Assembly (NCBI GenBank): GCA_963682085.1
Contig: OY821614.1
Span: 868,001 to 932,000 of the forward strand
From: Thiodubiliella sp900128405
GTDB lineage: Bacteria > Pseudomonadota > Gammaproteobacteria > PS1 > Pseudothioglobaceae
Direction: 5' to 3'
Length of the DNA: 64,000 nt
In this document: one piece after another, positions 24,864 to 34,090 of the stretch
Layout: the number at the start of each line of letters is the position of its first letter
How positions within the stretch are numbered: position 1 is the first letter of the stretch
The notes under the pieces: generated by a model
Seen by the model: the letters and a program-made list of their open reading frames with translations, nothing else
Database searches by the model: none
Told to the model about the DNA's origin: nothing
Made by a program: the position numbers and the translations under genes

Positions 24864-26582
24864 ATGAATACATTTAATCGTTTTGTCGTTACCATTTTAT
24901 TCATTTTGTTTTCTTTGCAAGTGTTTGCAACAAGACCATATATAACCAAAATTGAAAGAATAAATACCACCACACTTCGTGTTAATTTTGATCAACCCAT
25001 TAAATCACATATTGGTTTTTTAGGGCTTTACATTCAAGGAGAAAATAATGTTTTCTATACAGAGGCTAATTCTACCAATGTATCTCGTAATATTCTCAAC
25101 TATGATACCAATGCATTAGTTAGATATCTTGATTGGATAGAGCCAGCACTCGCTACAATGGATACAGTGGTAGGCTTAAAAACAGCAAAAGTAAGACTTA
25201 CTTTGTCATTAATAACTAATGGTGCAGAAGAAATTGCCTTGATTAGGTTTAATGCTGGAATTCCTTTTGAATTATGTAAACCAAGCTGCAATAGTCTCAA
25301 TATCACCTCCATCAACACCCTAAATATCAATGAAGGCACACCCAGCACCACCCACACCCTCGTCGCCAGCGATACTACTGCCACTTTTAGCATTACTGAA
25401 AACACCAATGGCTTATTTAGTCTTAGTGGCACTAATAACACAACCCTAACCTTTAACGGCACCAACACCGACTTTGAAAGCGATACAAAATCCTACACCG
25501 TCAAAGTCAAAGCCACCACAGGTGATGGAGAGAATAAAAACGCCGAGCAAACCTTTACCATTACTCTTGACGATGTTCTTGACACCGCTCCAGTGATTAA
25601 TCAATTCACCATATCGCAAGGAGGAAACAAAGGTCGGCTGATTAGTAAAGATGGCGGAGATGTTACCGTTCACGCTATGGTAGGCACAGGGACTTATGCT
25701 TGGAGTAGTGATGACTTTTCTGGTGTAAATAGTTCCAATACATCTACATCTGTTACTTTTGCCCCCAGTGCGAGTGTCGGTACTCGGGCAATTAAATTTC
25801 AAGTAACGGCTGGCGATTATTCATCAGAAAGAATTTTGAAACTTAAATTGGTTGACAGTTATCCTAATGGTCGAGTGGATGAAAATGGTAACGGTATTGC
25901 CGATGATAAAGAAACAGGACACAATAACAATGAATTACTTGCAGGAGAAGGTAAAAAAATCACCAGCCCAGCAAGCACTAGAATATTGCTAGGCATTATG
26001 GGTGAAGATTCTGGATACTTAACCCTTAATCAAATGAAAGCTTATATCACAGAAAATAATTTGACTAATTACAACAAAGATACGCTAACCACTGGCAACA
26101 TTTACAACTATGTCGTTGAAAACTTAAGTGCTACTGGTGTTACTACCGAAGTGATTATTGAACTCACTACCGCAATCCCTAGGTATGCAGAGTTGCGTAG
26201 ATATTCATTAGTAACGGGTCATTGGACTAAATCTTCAGATGAAGATGGCAATAAAATCCAATCCAAACAAAGCAACGATTGCACCGATAGTAGCACTTGG
26301 CAAGCAGGCTTAGTCGTAAATGCCACTTGTCTTAAATTGACCATCAAAGACGGTGGCGACAATGACGCTGATGGTAATCAAAACGGTGTTATTGAAAGCA
26401 CCATTGCAATAGCAAATCCTATTATCATTGATGATGATAACAATACTGATAGTGTCAGTAGTAGCGGTGGGGGTTGTGTTTATAACCCTAATGCACCAGC
26501 TAGATTTGATATGGGCTTTATCTTGTTAATGGTATTAAGTGCTTATTATTTAATCAGAAGAAAACGCCGTTTTGTCTACTAA
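24864..26582 (+). CDS. Secreted cadherin-like protein with JDVT-type C-terminal sorting tail
   Basis: 572 aa. The signal peptide is residues ~1-22 (FILFSLQVFATRP). A unique N-terminal domain is followed by a cadherin-like/quasi-Ig module (~150-240), a second module (~245-330) and a conserved pre-tail domain ending TCLKLTIKDGGDNDADG. The tail at 536-572 has SSSGGGCVYNPNAP, then a membrane helix (FDMGFILLMVLSAYYLI) and RRKRRF. This Gly/Cys/TM/basic pattern is a protein-sorting signal and matches my memory of JDVT-CTERM. The next gene, overlapping its end by 11 bp, encodes the likely processing protease. A surface or secreted adhesive role is inferred. Confidence 0.8.
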   Translation: MNTFNRFVVTILFILFSLQVFATRPYITKIERINTTTLRVNFDQPIKSHIGFLGLYIQGENNVFYTEANSTNVSRNILNYDTNALVRYLDWIEPALATMDTVVGLKTAKVRLTLSLITNGAEEIALIRFNAGIPFELCKPSCNSLNITSINTLNINEGTPSTTHTLVASDTTATFSITENTNGLFSLSGTNNTTLTFNGTNTDFESDTKSYTVKVKATTGDGENKNAEQTFTITLDDVLDTAPVINQFTISQGGNKGRLISKDGGDVTVHAMVGTGTYAWSSDDFSGVNSSNTSTSVTFAPSASVGTRAIKFQVTAGDYSSERILKLKLVDSYPNGRVDENGNGIADDKETGHNNNELLAGEGKKITSPASTRILLGIMGEDSGYLTLNQMKAYITENNLTNYNKDTLTTGNIYNYVVENLSATGVTTEVIIELTTAIPRYAELRRYSLVTGHWTKSSDEDGNKIQSKQSNDCTDSSTWQAGLVVNATCLKLTIKDGGDNDADGNQNGVIESTIAIANPIIIDDDNNTDSVSSSGGGCVYNPNAPARFDMGFILLMVLSAYYLIRRKRRFVY

Positions 26583-26982
26583 ATTTTTAGCAGATAAACA
26601 ATTTTGGGCGGCTATTTTAGCGGCTCCTGTTGTTTGGATTTTGCTTTATTTCTATACTGATGCTTTGATTGCCAAACAGGAATTTAATCCGATTTATGCT
26701 ATTTTTATTTATCCTATCATTGAAGAATTGGCTTTTAGAGGTTTAATACAGGATTATTTGCACACTAAATTTACAAGCACTGTCGCTCAATTTTCACTAG
26801 CCAATATCTTAACGACTATTTTATTTGTGTTGTTACACTTAGTTTATCATCCTATTTTATGGGCACTGGCTGTTTTTATCCCTTCGTTAATTTTCGGTTA
26901 TTTTAAAGACAGAACTGGCTACATTCTACCTGCGATAATCTTACATATATTTTATAATTCTGGCTTCTTTTTATTGCTCTAA
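26572..26982 (+). CDS. CPBP glutamic-type intramembrane protease (MrtJ-like sorting protease)
   Basis: 136 aa, four to five membrane helices. The catalytic pattern of the CPBP/CAAX family is seen as E51-E52 and R56 (PIIEELAFRG), H89 and H93 (LLHLVYH) and H125/N129 (ILHIFYN). The only start is TTG at 26572, inside the last codons of the cadherin-like gene, and no internal Met exists, so it is translationally coupled to its presumed substrate. Small single-domain CPBP proteases next to JDVT-CTERM substrates are called MrtJ; the assignment here is by adjacency, size and motifs. It probably cleaves near the Gly-Gly-Gly-Cys tail. Confidence 0.8.
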   Translation: MSTKFLADKQFWAAILAAPVVWILLYFYTDALIAKQEFNPIYAIFIYPIIEELAFRGLIQDYLHTKFTSTVAQFSLANILTTILFVLLHLVYHPILWALAVFIPSLIFGYFKDRTGYILPAIILHIFYNSGFFLLL

Positions 26983-26998
26983 GACCTTTGTATATCAC
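26983..26998. repeat. Single MITE-like terminus
   Basis: AAGACCTTTGTATATCA directly follows the protease stop codon and matches one end of the dispersed inverted-repeat family. Confidence 0.4.
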
Positions 26999-27063
26999 TA
27001 AGTAGAGAGGAGTTTGCCTTCTTCCCAATAATAGCAAACCCAGAAAGATTAAAATAAAGCCTA

Positions 27064-27363
27064 TTAAAAAGAAATAAGTGCTGTTGTTTTATTGAATTCA
27101 GCTTGCAATTCGCAATATCCATTTTCATACATTATCGTTTGTAACGGGTCATCACTACAGGCACAACCTGTAAGTATTTCACGAAAAAACACACCAATTT
27201 TTAATTGAATAACTTGCTTGGTTTCAACACTTGAAAGAAGTGTAATATCAATAAAAGATTCATCAATGTTGTTGCTGTATTTGCAGTATTCAGTGAATAG
27301 CGATTGATTGCCAAGTAATAAGGACTTAATTTTTTTTTCGTCAAATGGTGCGTTAAAACCCAC
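27064..27363 (-). CDS. Hypothetical protein, 99 aa
   Basis: I do not recognise this protein. GTG at 27363 shares a base with the pyrG stop codon (TAGTG), so translation is coupled to pyrG. The sequence is soluble, with a conserved-looking FFREILTGCACSDDP segment near residues 60-74 whose three cysteines and acidic pair could bind a metal; that is speculation. The position after pyrG, where eno normally sits, is unusual. Confidence 0.6.
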   Translation of the reverse strand: MGFNAPFDEKKIKSLLLGNQSLFTEYCKYSNNIDESFIDITLLSSVETKQVIQLKIGVFFREILTGCACSDDPLQTIMYENGYCELQAEFNKTTALISF

Positions 27364-29000
27364 TAAGATAAAATAAGATTACGCACTTCTAAAGCGGCTT
27401 TAACAAAACTCTCAAATAAGGGGTGTCCGTCTCGGGGGGAAGAAGTGAATTCTGGGTGGAATTGGCAAGCCACAAACCACGGATGATCTATAATTTCCAC
27501 TATTTCTACCAAAGAACCATCAATAGAACGACCAGAAACCCGTAACCCTGCTTCTTCTAATCTTTCAATCAAAGTGTTATTGACCTCGTAACGATGGCGA
27601 TGGCGTTCGGTAATTGTCTCTTTGCCATAAATTTCTCTGGCTTTAGAATTGATAACCAAAGCACACTCCTGTCCGCCCAAACGCATTGTGCCGCCTAAAT
27701 CTGAATCTTTATCACGCATTTGTTTGTTACCATCTTCATCCTGCCACTCGGTAATCAAGCCTACCACTGGATGTGGCGTGGAAAAATCAAACTCAGTGCT
27801 ATTAGCACCACTCATATTTGCCACATTGCGCGCATACTCAATCACGGCAACTTGCATGCCTAAGCAAATGCCTAAGTAAGGAATGTTGTTTTCACGCGCA
27901 TAAGTTACTGTGGTAATTTTACCTTCAACACCACGATTGCCAAAACCACCGGGCACCAAAATTGCACTCATATTACTTAGGCAATCAGCACCTGATTTTT
28001 CAATATCTTCAGAATCAAAATAATGAATATTCACTTTAATCTGCGTATTGATACCTGCGTGCAACAAAGCTTCTGATAATGACTTGTATGCCTCGGTCAA
28101 ATCCATATATTTACCTACCATGGCAATATCAATACTTGCCGTCGGTGAATGAAGTCGATCAACCACTTTATCCCATTCACTTAAATCAGTCGGTTTACAA
28201 TCGAGTGATAATTTCTTTACCACAACATTGTCTAAGCCTTGATCATGTAAAGCCCTTGGCACTTTATAAATGGTATCTACATCAAGCGAAGTAAACACGG
28301 AATCTGGCGTTACACTGGTGAATAAAGCAATCTTGGCACGCTCTTCATCAGGCAATTCATACTCAGAACGGCAAATAAGAATATCAGGTTGAATGCCAAT
28401 GCTACGCAATTCTTTTACAGAATGCTGAGTTGGCTTAGTTTTAAGTTCGCCTGCAACTTTGATATAAGGCAACAAAGTTAGATGTATAAACAAAGTATTC
28501 TCACGACCCAGTTCAAGCCCCATCTGCCGAATGGCTTCTAAAAATGGCAAAGACTCAATATCACCTGCCGTGCCACCAATCTCAACCAAGGCAACATCTG
28601 CCCCTGCTGCCCCTGCTTGTGTTAATTCTTTAATTTCATTGGTAATATGTGGCACAATTTGCACTGTTGCACCAAGATAATCGCCCCGCCGTTCACGCTC
28701 AATCACACGCTGATATACGCGTCCTGCAGTAAAATTATTTTTCTTACCCAGTTGCAAGCGAACAAAACGCTCATAATGCCCCAAATCCAAATCCGTTTCT
28801 GCACCATCATTGGTAACAAAAACCTCGCCATGTTGGAATGGACTCATGGTGCCGGGATCGACATTAATATACGGGTCAAGTTTTAGCATGGTTATTTTTA
28901 AACCACGAGATTCAAGGAGTGTTGCCAAGGAAGCAGAAGCGATACCCTTACCTAAAGAAGAAACCACGCCACCAGTGATAAAAATATATTTTGTTGTCAT
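27363..29000 (-). CDS. pyrG: CTP synthase
   Basis: 545 aa, the normal size. The N-terminal synthetase starts TKYIFITGGVVSSLGKGI with the P-loop-like GVVSSLGKG. The C-terminal class I glutamine amidotransferase has PYLGICLGMQVAVIEYA (nucleophile Cys) and the HPEFTSSP catalytic His-Glu. It converts UTP to CTP using glutamine. It is divergent from msbA, with about 90 bp between starts. Confidence 0.98.
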   Translation of the reverse strand: MTTKYIFITGGVVSSLGKGIASASLATLLESRGLKITMLKLDPYINVDPGTMSPFQHGEVFVTNDGAETDLDLGHYERFVRLQLGKKNNFTAGRVYQRVIERERRGDYLGATVQIVPHITNEIKELTQAGAAGADVALVEIGGTAGDIESLPFLEAIRQMGLELGRENTLFIHLTLLPYIKVAGELKTKPTQHSVKELRSIGIQPDILICRSEYELPDEERAKIALFTSVTPDSVFTSLDVDTIYKVPRALHDQGLDNVVVKKLSLDCKPTDLSEWDKVVDRLHSPTASIDIAMVGKYMDLTEAYKSLSEALLHAGINTQIKVNIHYFDSEDIEKSGADCLSNMSAILVPGGFGNRGVEGKITTVTYARENNIPYLGICLGMQVAVIEYARNVANMSGANSTEFDFSTPHPVVGLITEWQDEDGNKQMRDKDSDLGGTMRLGGQECALVINSKAREIYGKETITERHRHRYEVNNTLIERLEEAGLRVSGRSIDGSLVEIVEIIDHPWFVACQFHPEFTSSPRDGHPLFESFVKAALEVRNLILS

Positions 29001-29089
29001 TGAAAACTAACAAAGTTGAAAAAGTAATGATACCTTAATTTTGTAATTTTTTAACTACTTCGTTACAACCGACAGGTAAAATCCACCCA

Positions 29090-30808
29090 ATGGGTTACAA
29101 AAACTTTATTTCAAGGCTGTTTTTTTATTTAAAGCCACACATTATCAAACTTGTCTTTACCTCGTTGACAATAATATTAGCGACAGCATTAGAAAGTGCG
29201 ATTCCCGAAGTAACAGGGCGTATTGTTGATGTCTTATTTATTGGTGAACGCAATCAGCAAGTTGCTTTATTTTATGCGGGCTTAATGCTGGTAATTATTG
29301 TGCTAAGTTCTTTATTTTCACTTACTTCCACAGCGACCAGTTCGTGGGTTTCTAACAAGGTGATTATGAATTTGCGTGACGATATGTTTGCCAAATTAAT
29401 TAAATTACCTAAGGCTTATTTTGACCAATATCCAACTGGAAAAATTCTTTCTAAACTAACCTACGATGTTGAGCAAATTGCCAGTGCGGCTTCCACAATA
29501 TGGCTGAGTTTTGTTAAATCTTCCGTGTTTGTGATTATTCTCATTGGTTATTTATTTTATAAAAGTTGGGCACTTAGTTTGAGTTTAATTGTGTTTTTTC
29601 CCTTGATGTTTTTAGTGGTGAAATTATCCTCTAATCGTATGCGTAACGCTAGCAAACAAGTGCAGCAATCTATGGGAAATATGACGCATTTGCTTGATGA
29701 AAATATTTCTGGAAATTCGTTGATTAAAATTTATAATGCGCAAAATCAAGAAAGTGATAAGTTTAGTAATTTAATTAAAAACATTCGCCAACAACGCTTT
29801 AAAGTGGATATGACTGGTGCCTTTAATGTGGCGTTTGTCAACACCCTAATTGGCTTATCTCTCAGTAGTGTGGTGTATTTTTCTGCTATTTATCTGCAAA
29901 TGAGTGCAGGTGAATTTTTGTCTTATTTCACTGCAATGGGTATGCTAATCAAACCTGCAAAAAGTCTGATTAATATTAACAAACCCTTGCAAACTGCCAT
30001 GGCAGCTGGTGAAAGCGTGTTTGGATTAATGGATGAAAAAATAGAAAAGAACACAGGAAAAAAACAACTTAGTAACGCCAAAGGTGCCATTCAATTTAAA
30101 CAGGTTTGTTTTGGATATGTAAAAAGTAATCGTGTGCTAAACAATATTGATTTAGACATTAAAGCAGGCGACACCGTTGCCATTGTAGGCTCCACAGGCA
30201 GTGGAAAAACCACCATTATTCAATTATTAACAAGATTTTATTCACCAAATTCAGGTTCTATCACCATTGACGGCATCGATATTAATCAATTTGAACTCAC
30301 TTCATTACGCGCACAAATTGCCTTTGTTGATCAAAATGTGCGTCTATTTAATGACAGCATAAAAGGCAATATCGCTCTCGGTCAAATTAACACCATGACC
30401 AATGAAAAAATTGAAAACGCCACCAAAATTGCCAATGCTTATGAATTCATACAAGCATTAAGTGGTCAGTTTGACGCTGAAATTGGCGAAGATGGCGTTA
30501 AACTCTCTGGCGGACAACGACAACGATTAGCCATTGCCAGAGCAATCGCCAAAGACAGTCCAATTTTAATTCTTGACGAAGCCACCTCAGCACTAGATTC
30601 CGCCACCGAAAAACAAGTGCAAACTGCCATCGATGAAATGCAAAAAAACCGCACCACCATTATCATCGCACACCGTCTCAGCACCGTGCAAAAAGCAGAT
30701 AAAATTGTCGTCCTTCACCAAGGACAAATTGTTGAACAAGGCACACACCAAAACTTACTTGATGCCAATGGCGAATACGCCTCATTATATAAATATCAAT
30801 TCGATTAA
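29090..30808 (+). CDS. msbA: Lipid A export ABC transporter MsbA
   Basis: 572 aa half-transporter. Six membrane helices lie in residues ~15-310, followed by an ATPase with Walker A GSTGSGKTT near residue 368, signature LSGGQRQRLAIARA near residue 472, Walker B ILILDEATSALDS and an H-loop IIAHRLST. It flips lipid A-core across the inner membrane. The length and pattern fit MsbA better than other exporters, although a general multidrug role cannot be excluded. The usual lpxK partner is not adjacent. Confidence 0.88.
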   Translation: MGYKNFISRLFFYLKPHIIKLVFTSLTIILATALESAIPEVTGRIVDVLFIGERNQQVALFYAGLMLVIIVLSSLFSLTSTATSSWVSNKVIMNLRDDMFAKLIKLPKAYFDQYPTGKILSKLTYDVEQIASAASTIWLSFVKSSVFVIILIGYLFYKSWALSLSLIVFFPLMFLVVKLSSNRMRNASKQVQQSMGNMTHLLDENISGNSLIKIYNAQNQESDKFSNLIKNIRQQRFKVDMTGAFNVAFVNTLIGLSLSSVVYFSAIYLQMSAGEFLSYFTAMGMLIKPAKSLININKPLQTAMAAGESVFGLMDEKIEKNTGKKQLSNAKGAIQFKQVCFGYVKSNRVLNNIDLDIKAGDTVAIVGSTGSGKTTIIQLLTRFYSPNSGSITIDGIDINQFELTSLRAQIAFVDQNVRLFNDSIKGNIALGQINTMTNEKIENATKIANAYEFIQALSGQFDAEIGEDGVKLSGGQRQRLAIARAIAKDSPILILDEATSALDSATEKQVQTAIDEMQKNRTTIIIAHRLSTVQKADKIVVLHQGQIVEQGTHQNLLDANGEYASLYKYQFD

Positions 30809-30815
30809 TCCAACC

Positions 30816-30945
30816 CAAGCAAAAGTTTACAACCAAGTAGGGAAGGATTTGCAATCCAATCAAGAATTTACAACCAAGTAGGGAAGGGTTTGTAACCCAA
30901 GCAAGAATTTACAACCAAGTAGGGAAGGGTTTGTAACCCTTCCTA
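30816..30945. repeat. Tandem copies of the GGAAGGGTT repeat with 41-bp period
   Basis: About three copies of a 41-bp unit (CAAGAATTTACAACCAAGTAG plus GGAAGGGTTTGTAACCC) occur head to tail. The last copy completes the palindrome with CTTCC. No gene lies between 30809 and 31078. Confidence 0.75.
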
Positions 30946-31078
30946 ACGCCCCTCAAAAATAAAATAAATGATAACACTATCACTCAAACATCAACCATAA
31001 ACACCTTAATAACAAACATTTTATAATTAACACTTAAAAGTAACAAATTATTTAGTCAATTTTTTAAAAATAGCACCA

Positions 31079-32455
31079 CTACCCTTTGCTAACTATCATT
31101 TTATACTCAAGCATATCACGCATACTATAACCAATACCACCAATCCCATAACCCGAATGCTTTCTACCAGAAAACGGCATCCAATCAACCCTAAAAGTAG
31201 TGTAATCATTGATCATTACCGCCGAAGCTTGCAGTTTTTTTGCTATTGCCATTGCAGTTTCTGCATTATCACTAAACACGGAAGATTGAAAAGAAACCTC
31301 CAAACTATTTGCTTGTTCTATAGCCTCCTCTAGCGTTTTATAACCATAAATGCAAACCACAGGAGCAAAGACTTCTTGGGTGGAAACTTTAGCGTCTTTA
31401 GCAGGATTTAACAACACAGTTGGTGCATAACTCACTGCATTAATACGCTTTCCACCAGTCATCAACTGTGCACCTGAGGCAACAGCTGCATTTACCCAGT
31501 CTTCAATTCTATCAATCTCTTTCGGTGAAATAAGAGGCCCTAAATCGGTATTTTCGTCAATGGCATCACCAACCACTTGCCTCGCTGCAATAGTGGCAAT
31601 TTTTTCTGCCAAATCTTGTGCACGCTTCTCAGGCACATAAACCCGTTGCACTGAAACACAAACTTGCCCAGAATGATACATACTGGCTTTAACCACGCCA
31701 TTCACAAAGCCTTCTTCATCTGCATATTCGTCAAAAATTAACGGTGCAACACCACCGTGTTCCAAGGCACAACGAGTGCCGAAGGCGAGTTTTGATTTAA
31801 GATACCAGCCAACTTTAGCAGAGCCAATAAAACTAAAAAATGCCACACGAGGGTCGGTAACCAATTTTTCTGCATTTTCATTATTCAATAATGCCACTTG
31901 CACCCAGCCTGCTGGCAAACCTGCTTGTTGAATTAATTCTGCCAATCGTAATGTGCATAAGGGGGTCAAACTGGCAGGCTTAATAATCACAGGACAACCT
32001 GTGGCAATCGCAGGAATAACTTGGTGTATCGCTAAATTTAATGGGTGATTAAATGCACTAACTGCCACCACCACGCCGATTGGCTCAAGTATTGTATGTG
32101 CCTTATGTCCCGCCCCTGCTGGGGTGTAATCCATTGGAACTTTTTCCCCTTGAATATTGCCCAATTCTCTAATAGCAATACGAATGCCACTAATAGCACG
32201 GGTTACCTCCACTCGTGCATCACGAATAGGTTTGCCACCTTCGTTAGCAATTAGGCAAGAAAAATCCTCATGTTCAGCCTCAACCAAATCGGCTAATTTT
32301 TGTAAAATTTCAATACGCTGAATTTCGGGCAAACGCCCTATTTGATGTCGCTCTTGTGCATTGGACAACATTTGCTCCACCTGCACACCATCATGCATTT
32401 GTAACTCGGCAAGAACTTTGCCAGTGTAGGCTTGTTTAACAATCATCATCGTCAT
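31079..32455 (-). CDS. NAD(P)-dependent aldehyde dehydrogenase
   Basis: 458 aa. The Rossmann nucleotide-binding part has PASLTPLCTLRLAELIQQAG. The catalytic region has LEHGGVAPLIFDE (general base E in the LE-GG motif) and nucleophile Cys in SGQVCVSVQRVYV. The ending PFSGRKHSGYGIGGI is typical of the family. It oxidises an aldehyde to an acid; the substrate cannot be read from sequence, and it resembles lactaldehyde/phosphonoacetaldehyde-type enzymes. It starts 4 bp after the acetolactate-synthase-like gene, so the two enzymes probably act in one pathway. Confidence 0.85.
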   Translation of the reverse strand: MTMMIVKQAYTGKVLAELQMHDGVQVEQMLSNAQERHQIGRLPEIQRIEILQKLADLVEAEHEDFSCLIANEGGKPIRDARVEVTRAISGIRIAIRELGNIQGEKVPMDYTPAGAGHKAHTILEPIGVVVAVSAFNHPLNLAIHQVIPAIATGCPVIIKPASLTPLCTLRLAELIQQAGLPAGWVQVALLNNENAEKLVTDPRVAFFSFIGSAKVGWYLKSKLAFGTRCALEHGGVAPLIFDEYADEEGFVNGVVKASMYHSGQVCVSVQRVYVPEKRAQDLAEKIATIAARQVVGDAIDENTDLGPLISPKEIDRIEDWVNAAVASGAQLMTGGKRINAVSYAPTVLLNPAKDAKVSTQEVFAPVVCIYGYKTLEEAIEQANSLEVSFQSSVFSDNAETAMAIAKKLQASAVMINDYTTFRVDWMPFSGRKHSGYGIGGIGYSMRDMLEYKMIVSKG

Positions 32456-32458
32456 TTT

Positions 32459-34090
32459 TTATACCTTTTGTAATTGCTTGGGCAGTAATTTTTCATTCTC
32501 TCGATAATCAATCGGCACATCGATAATATGCACGCCACCTTGGGCAAAACAAGACTCAATTAACGGCTTAAATTCATCCGCACTTTGCACTTTATGCCCT
32601 TGTGCACCGTAACTGTGAGCATATTTAACAAAATCAGGATTGCCATACGCCAAACCAAAATCTGCAAAACCTTGCCCTTCTTGTTTCCAGCGAATCATGC
32701 CATAAGCACTGTCGGTTAAAATTAATACCACCAAATTAAGATTAAGCCGCACCGCAGTTTCCATCTCTTGCGAATTCATCATAAACCCCCCATCACCGCA
32801 AATCGCCATAACTTGTCGCTGAGGGTATAACAACGCACAAGCCATTGCACTCGGCAAACCTGCACCCATTGTTGCCAAAGCATTATCCAGTAATACCGTA
32901 TTAGGCATATAAGTGTGATAATGCCGTGCAAACCACAGTTTATACATACCATTATCCAAGGCAATAATGGCATCCTCAACCAAAGCACGACGAACATCAG
33001 CAACAATTCTTTGCGGCAACAATGGATAGGTGCTATCATCATCTTTCTCATGAATAACCTTTTTAATATTCTTTTTGAAATTTAACAGTTCTAATGAGCA
33101 ATTTGGCAAAACAGAATCCAACGCCTCAGCCAGCCTATTAACAGTTGTTTGAATATCGCCAATAATCTCTAATTGTGGAAAATACACTTCATCCACTTGT
33201 GCTGAATTAAAATTAACATGAATAACCTGCGTGCCACCTTCACGCATAAAAAACGGCGGTTTTTCCACCACATCATGTCCAATATTAATAATCAAATCCG
33301 CCATTTTAACCGCCCTATGCAACACATCACCCTCCGATAATGCTGCCGTGCCAAGAAACAAAGGGCTTTTACAACTAACAACGCCTTTGCCCATTTGCGT
33401 GTTAAAAAATGGAATACAAGTTTTATCAATAAAATCTTGCATTGGCTTAAACAATTTTTTTCGATTAGCACCAGCACCAATTAAAACCAATGGATTTTTA
33501 GCCTTCTTAATCATCTCCACCGCAATTTCTATCGCCTGCTTATCCGCATCAGGACGACGAATTTCATTAACAGGGAATAAGCGCCAATCCTTCACCTCCT
33601 CAGCAGCCACATCTTCAGGCAATTCCAAATGCACCGCACCCGGCCTCTCCTCCTCTGCCAAACGAAACGCATCACGCACCATTGGCGGAATCATACCGCC
33701 GTTCACAATTTGCTTACTAGATTTGGTCAACGGCTCCATCATTCGCACCACATCAATAATTTGAAAACGCCCCTGTTTACTAGAATGAATTGGCTTTTGC
33801 CCCGTAATCATCAACATCGGAAAAGCCCCAAGTTGTGCGTATGCCGCACAAGTTACCAAATTAGTCGCCCCCGGCCCAAGCGTCGCCAAACACACCCCCG
33901 CCTTACCCGTTAAACGCCCATAAGTCGCCGCCATAAAAGCCGCCCCCTGTTCATGACGAGTAAGGACAAACTTAATTGATGACAACCTTAAAGAATTCAA
34001 CAAATCCAAATTTTCCTCTCCAGGAACGCCAAAAATATACGCCACCCCCTCATTCTCCAATGCTTTCACAAATAAATCAGATGCTTTCAT
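32459..34090 (-). CDS. Acetolactate-synthase-like thiamine diphosphate enzyme
   Basis: 543 aa with three ThDP-fold domains. The N-terminal part has the activating glutamate in VLTRHEQGAAFMAATYGRL. The C-terminal ThDP motif starts GDGGFMMNSQEMETA and ends ILTDSAYGMIRWKQ. In most relatives the metal-binding Asn sits where this protein has Thr (LTDS). No small regulatory subunit gene (ilvN/H) is nearby, favouring a catabolic AlsS-like or other ThDP enzyme over branched-chain synthesis. It is paired with an aldehyde dehydrogenase. The real substrate is uncertain. Confidence 0.8.
   Translation of the reverse strand: MKASDLFVKALENEGVAYIFGVPGEENLDLLNSLRLSSIKFVLTRHEQGAAFMAATYGRLTGKAGVCLATLGPGATNLVTCAAYAQLGAFPMLMITGQKPIHSSKQGRFQIIDVVRMMEPLTKSSKQIVNGGMIPPMVRDAFRLAEEERPGAVHLELPEDVAAEEVKDWRLFPVNEIRRPDADKQAIEIAVEMIKKAKNPLVLIGAGANRKKLFKPMQDFIDKTCIPFFNTQMGKGVVSCKSPLFLGTAALSEGDVLHRAVKMADLIINIGHDVVEKPPFFMREGGTQVIHVNFNSAQVDEVYFPQLEIIGDIQTTVNRLAEALDSVLPNCSLELLNFKKNIKKVIHEKDDDSTYPLLPQRIVADVRRALVEDAIIALDNGMYKLWFARHYHTYMPNTVLLDNALATMGAGLPSAMACALLYPQRQVMAICGDGGFMMNSQEMETAVRLNLNLVVLILTDSAYGMIRWKQEGQGFADFGLAYGNPDFVKYAHSYGAQGHKVQSADEFKPLIESCFAQGGVHIIDVPIDYRENEKLLPKQLQKV

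Noticed and set aside
30816..30945. Direct repeats resembling a CRISPR array
   Set aside because: The units are contiguous 41-bp tandem copies without unique spacers, the same palindrome occurs elsewhere singly, and no cas genes are present.
32045..32254. Plus-strand and other opposite-strand frames within the dehydrogenase and acetolactate-synthase-like genes
   Set aside because: All lie antisense within genes with full-length family matches and have no ribosome-binding sites.
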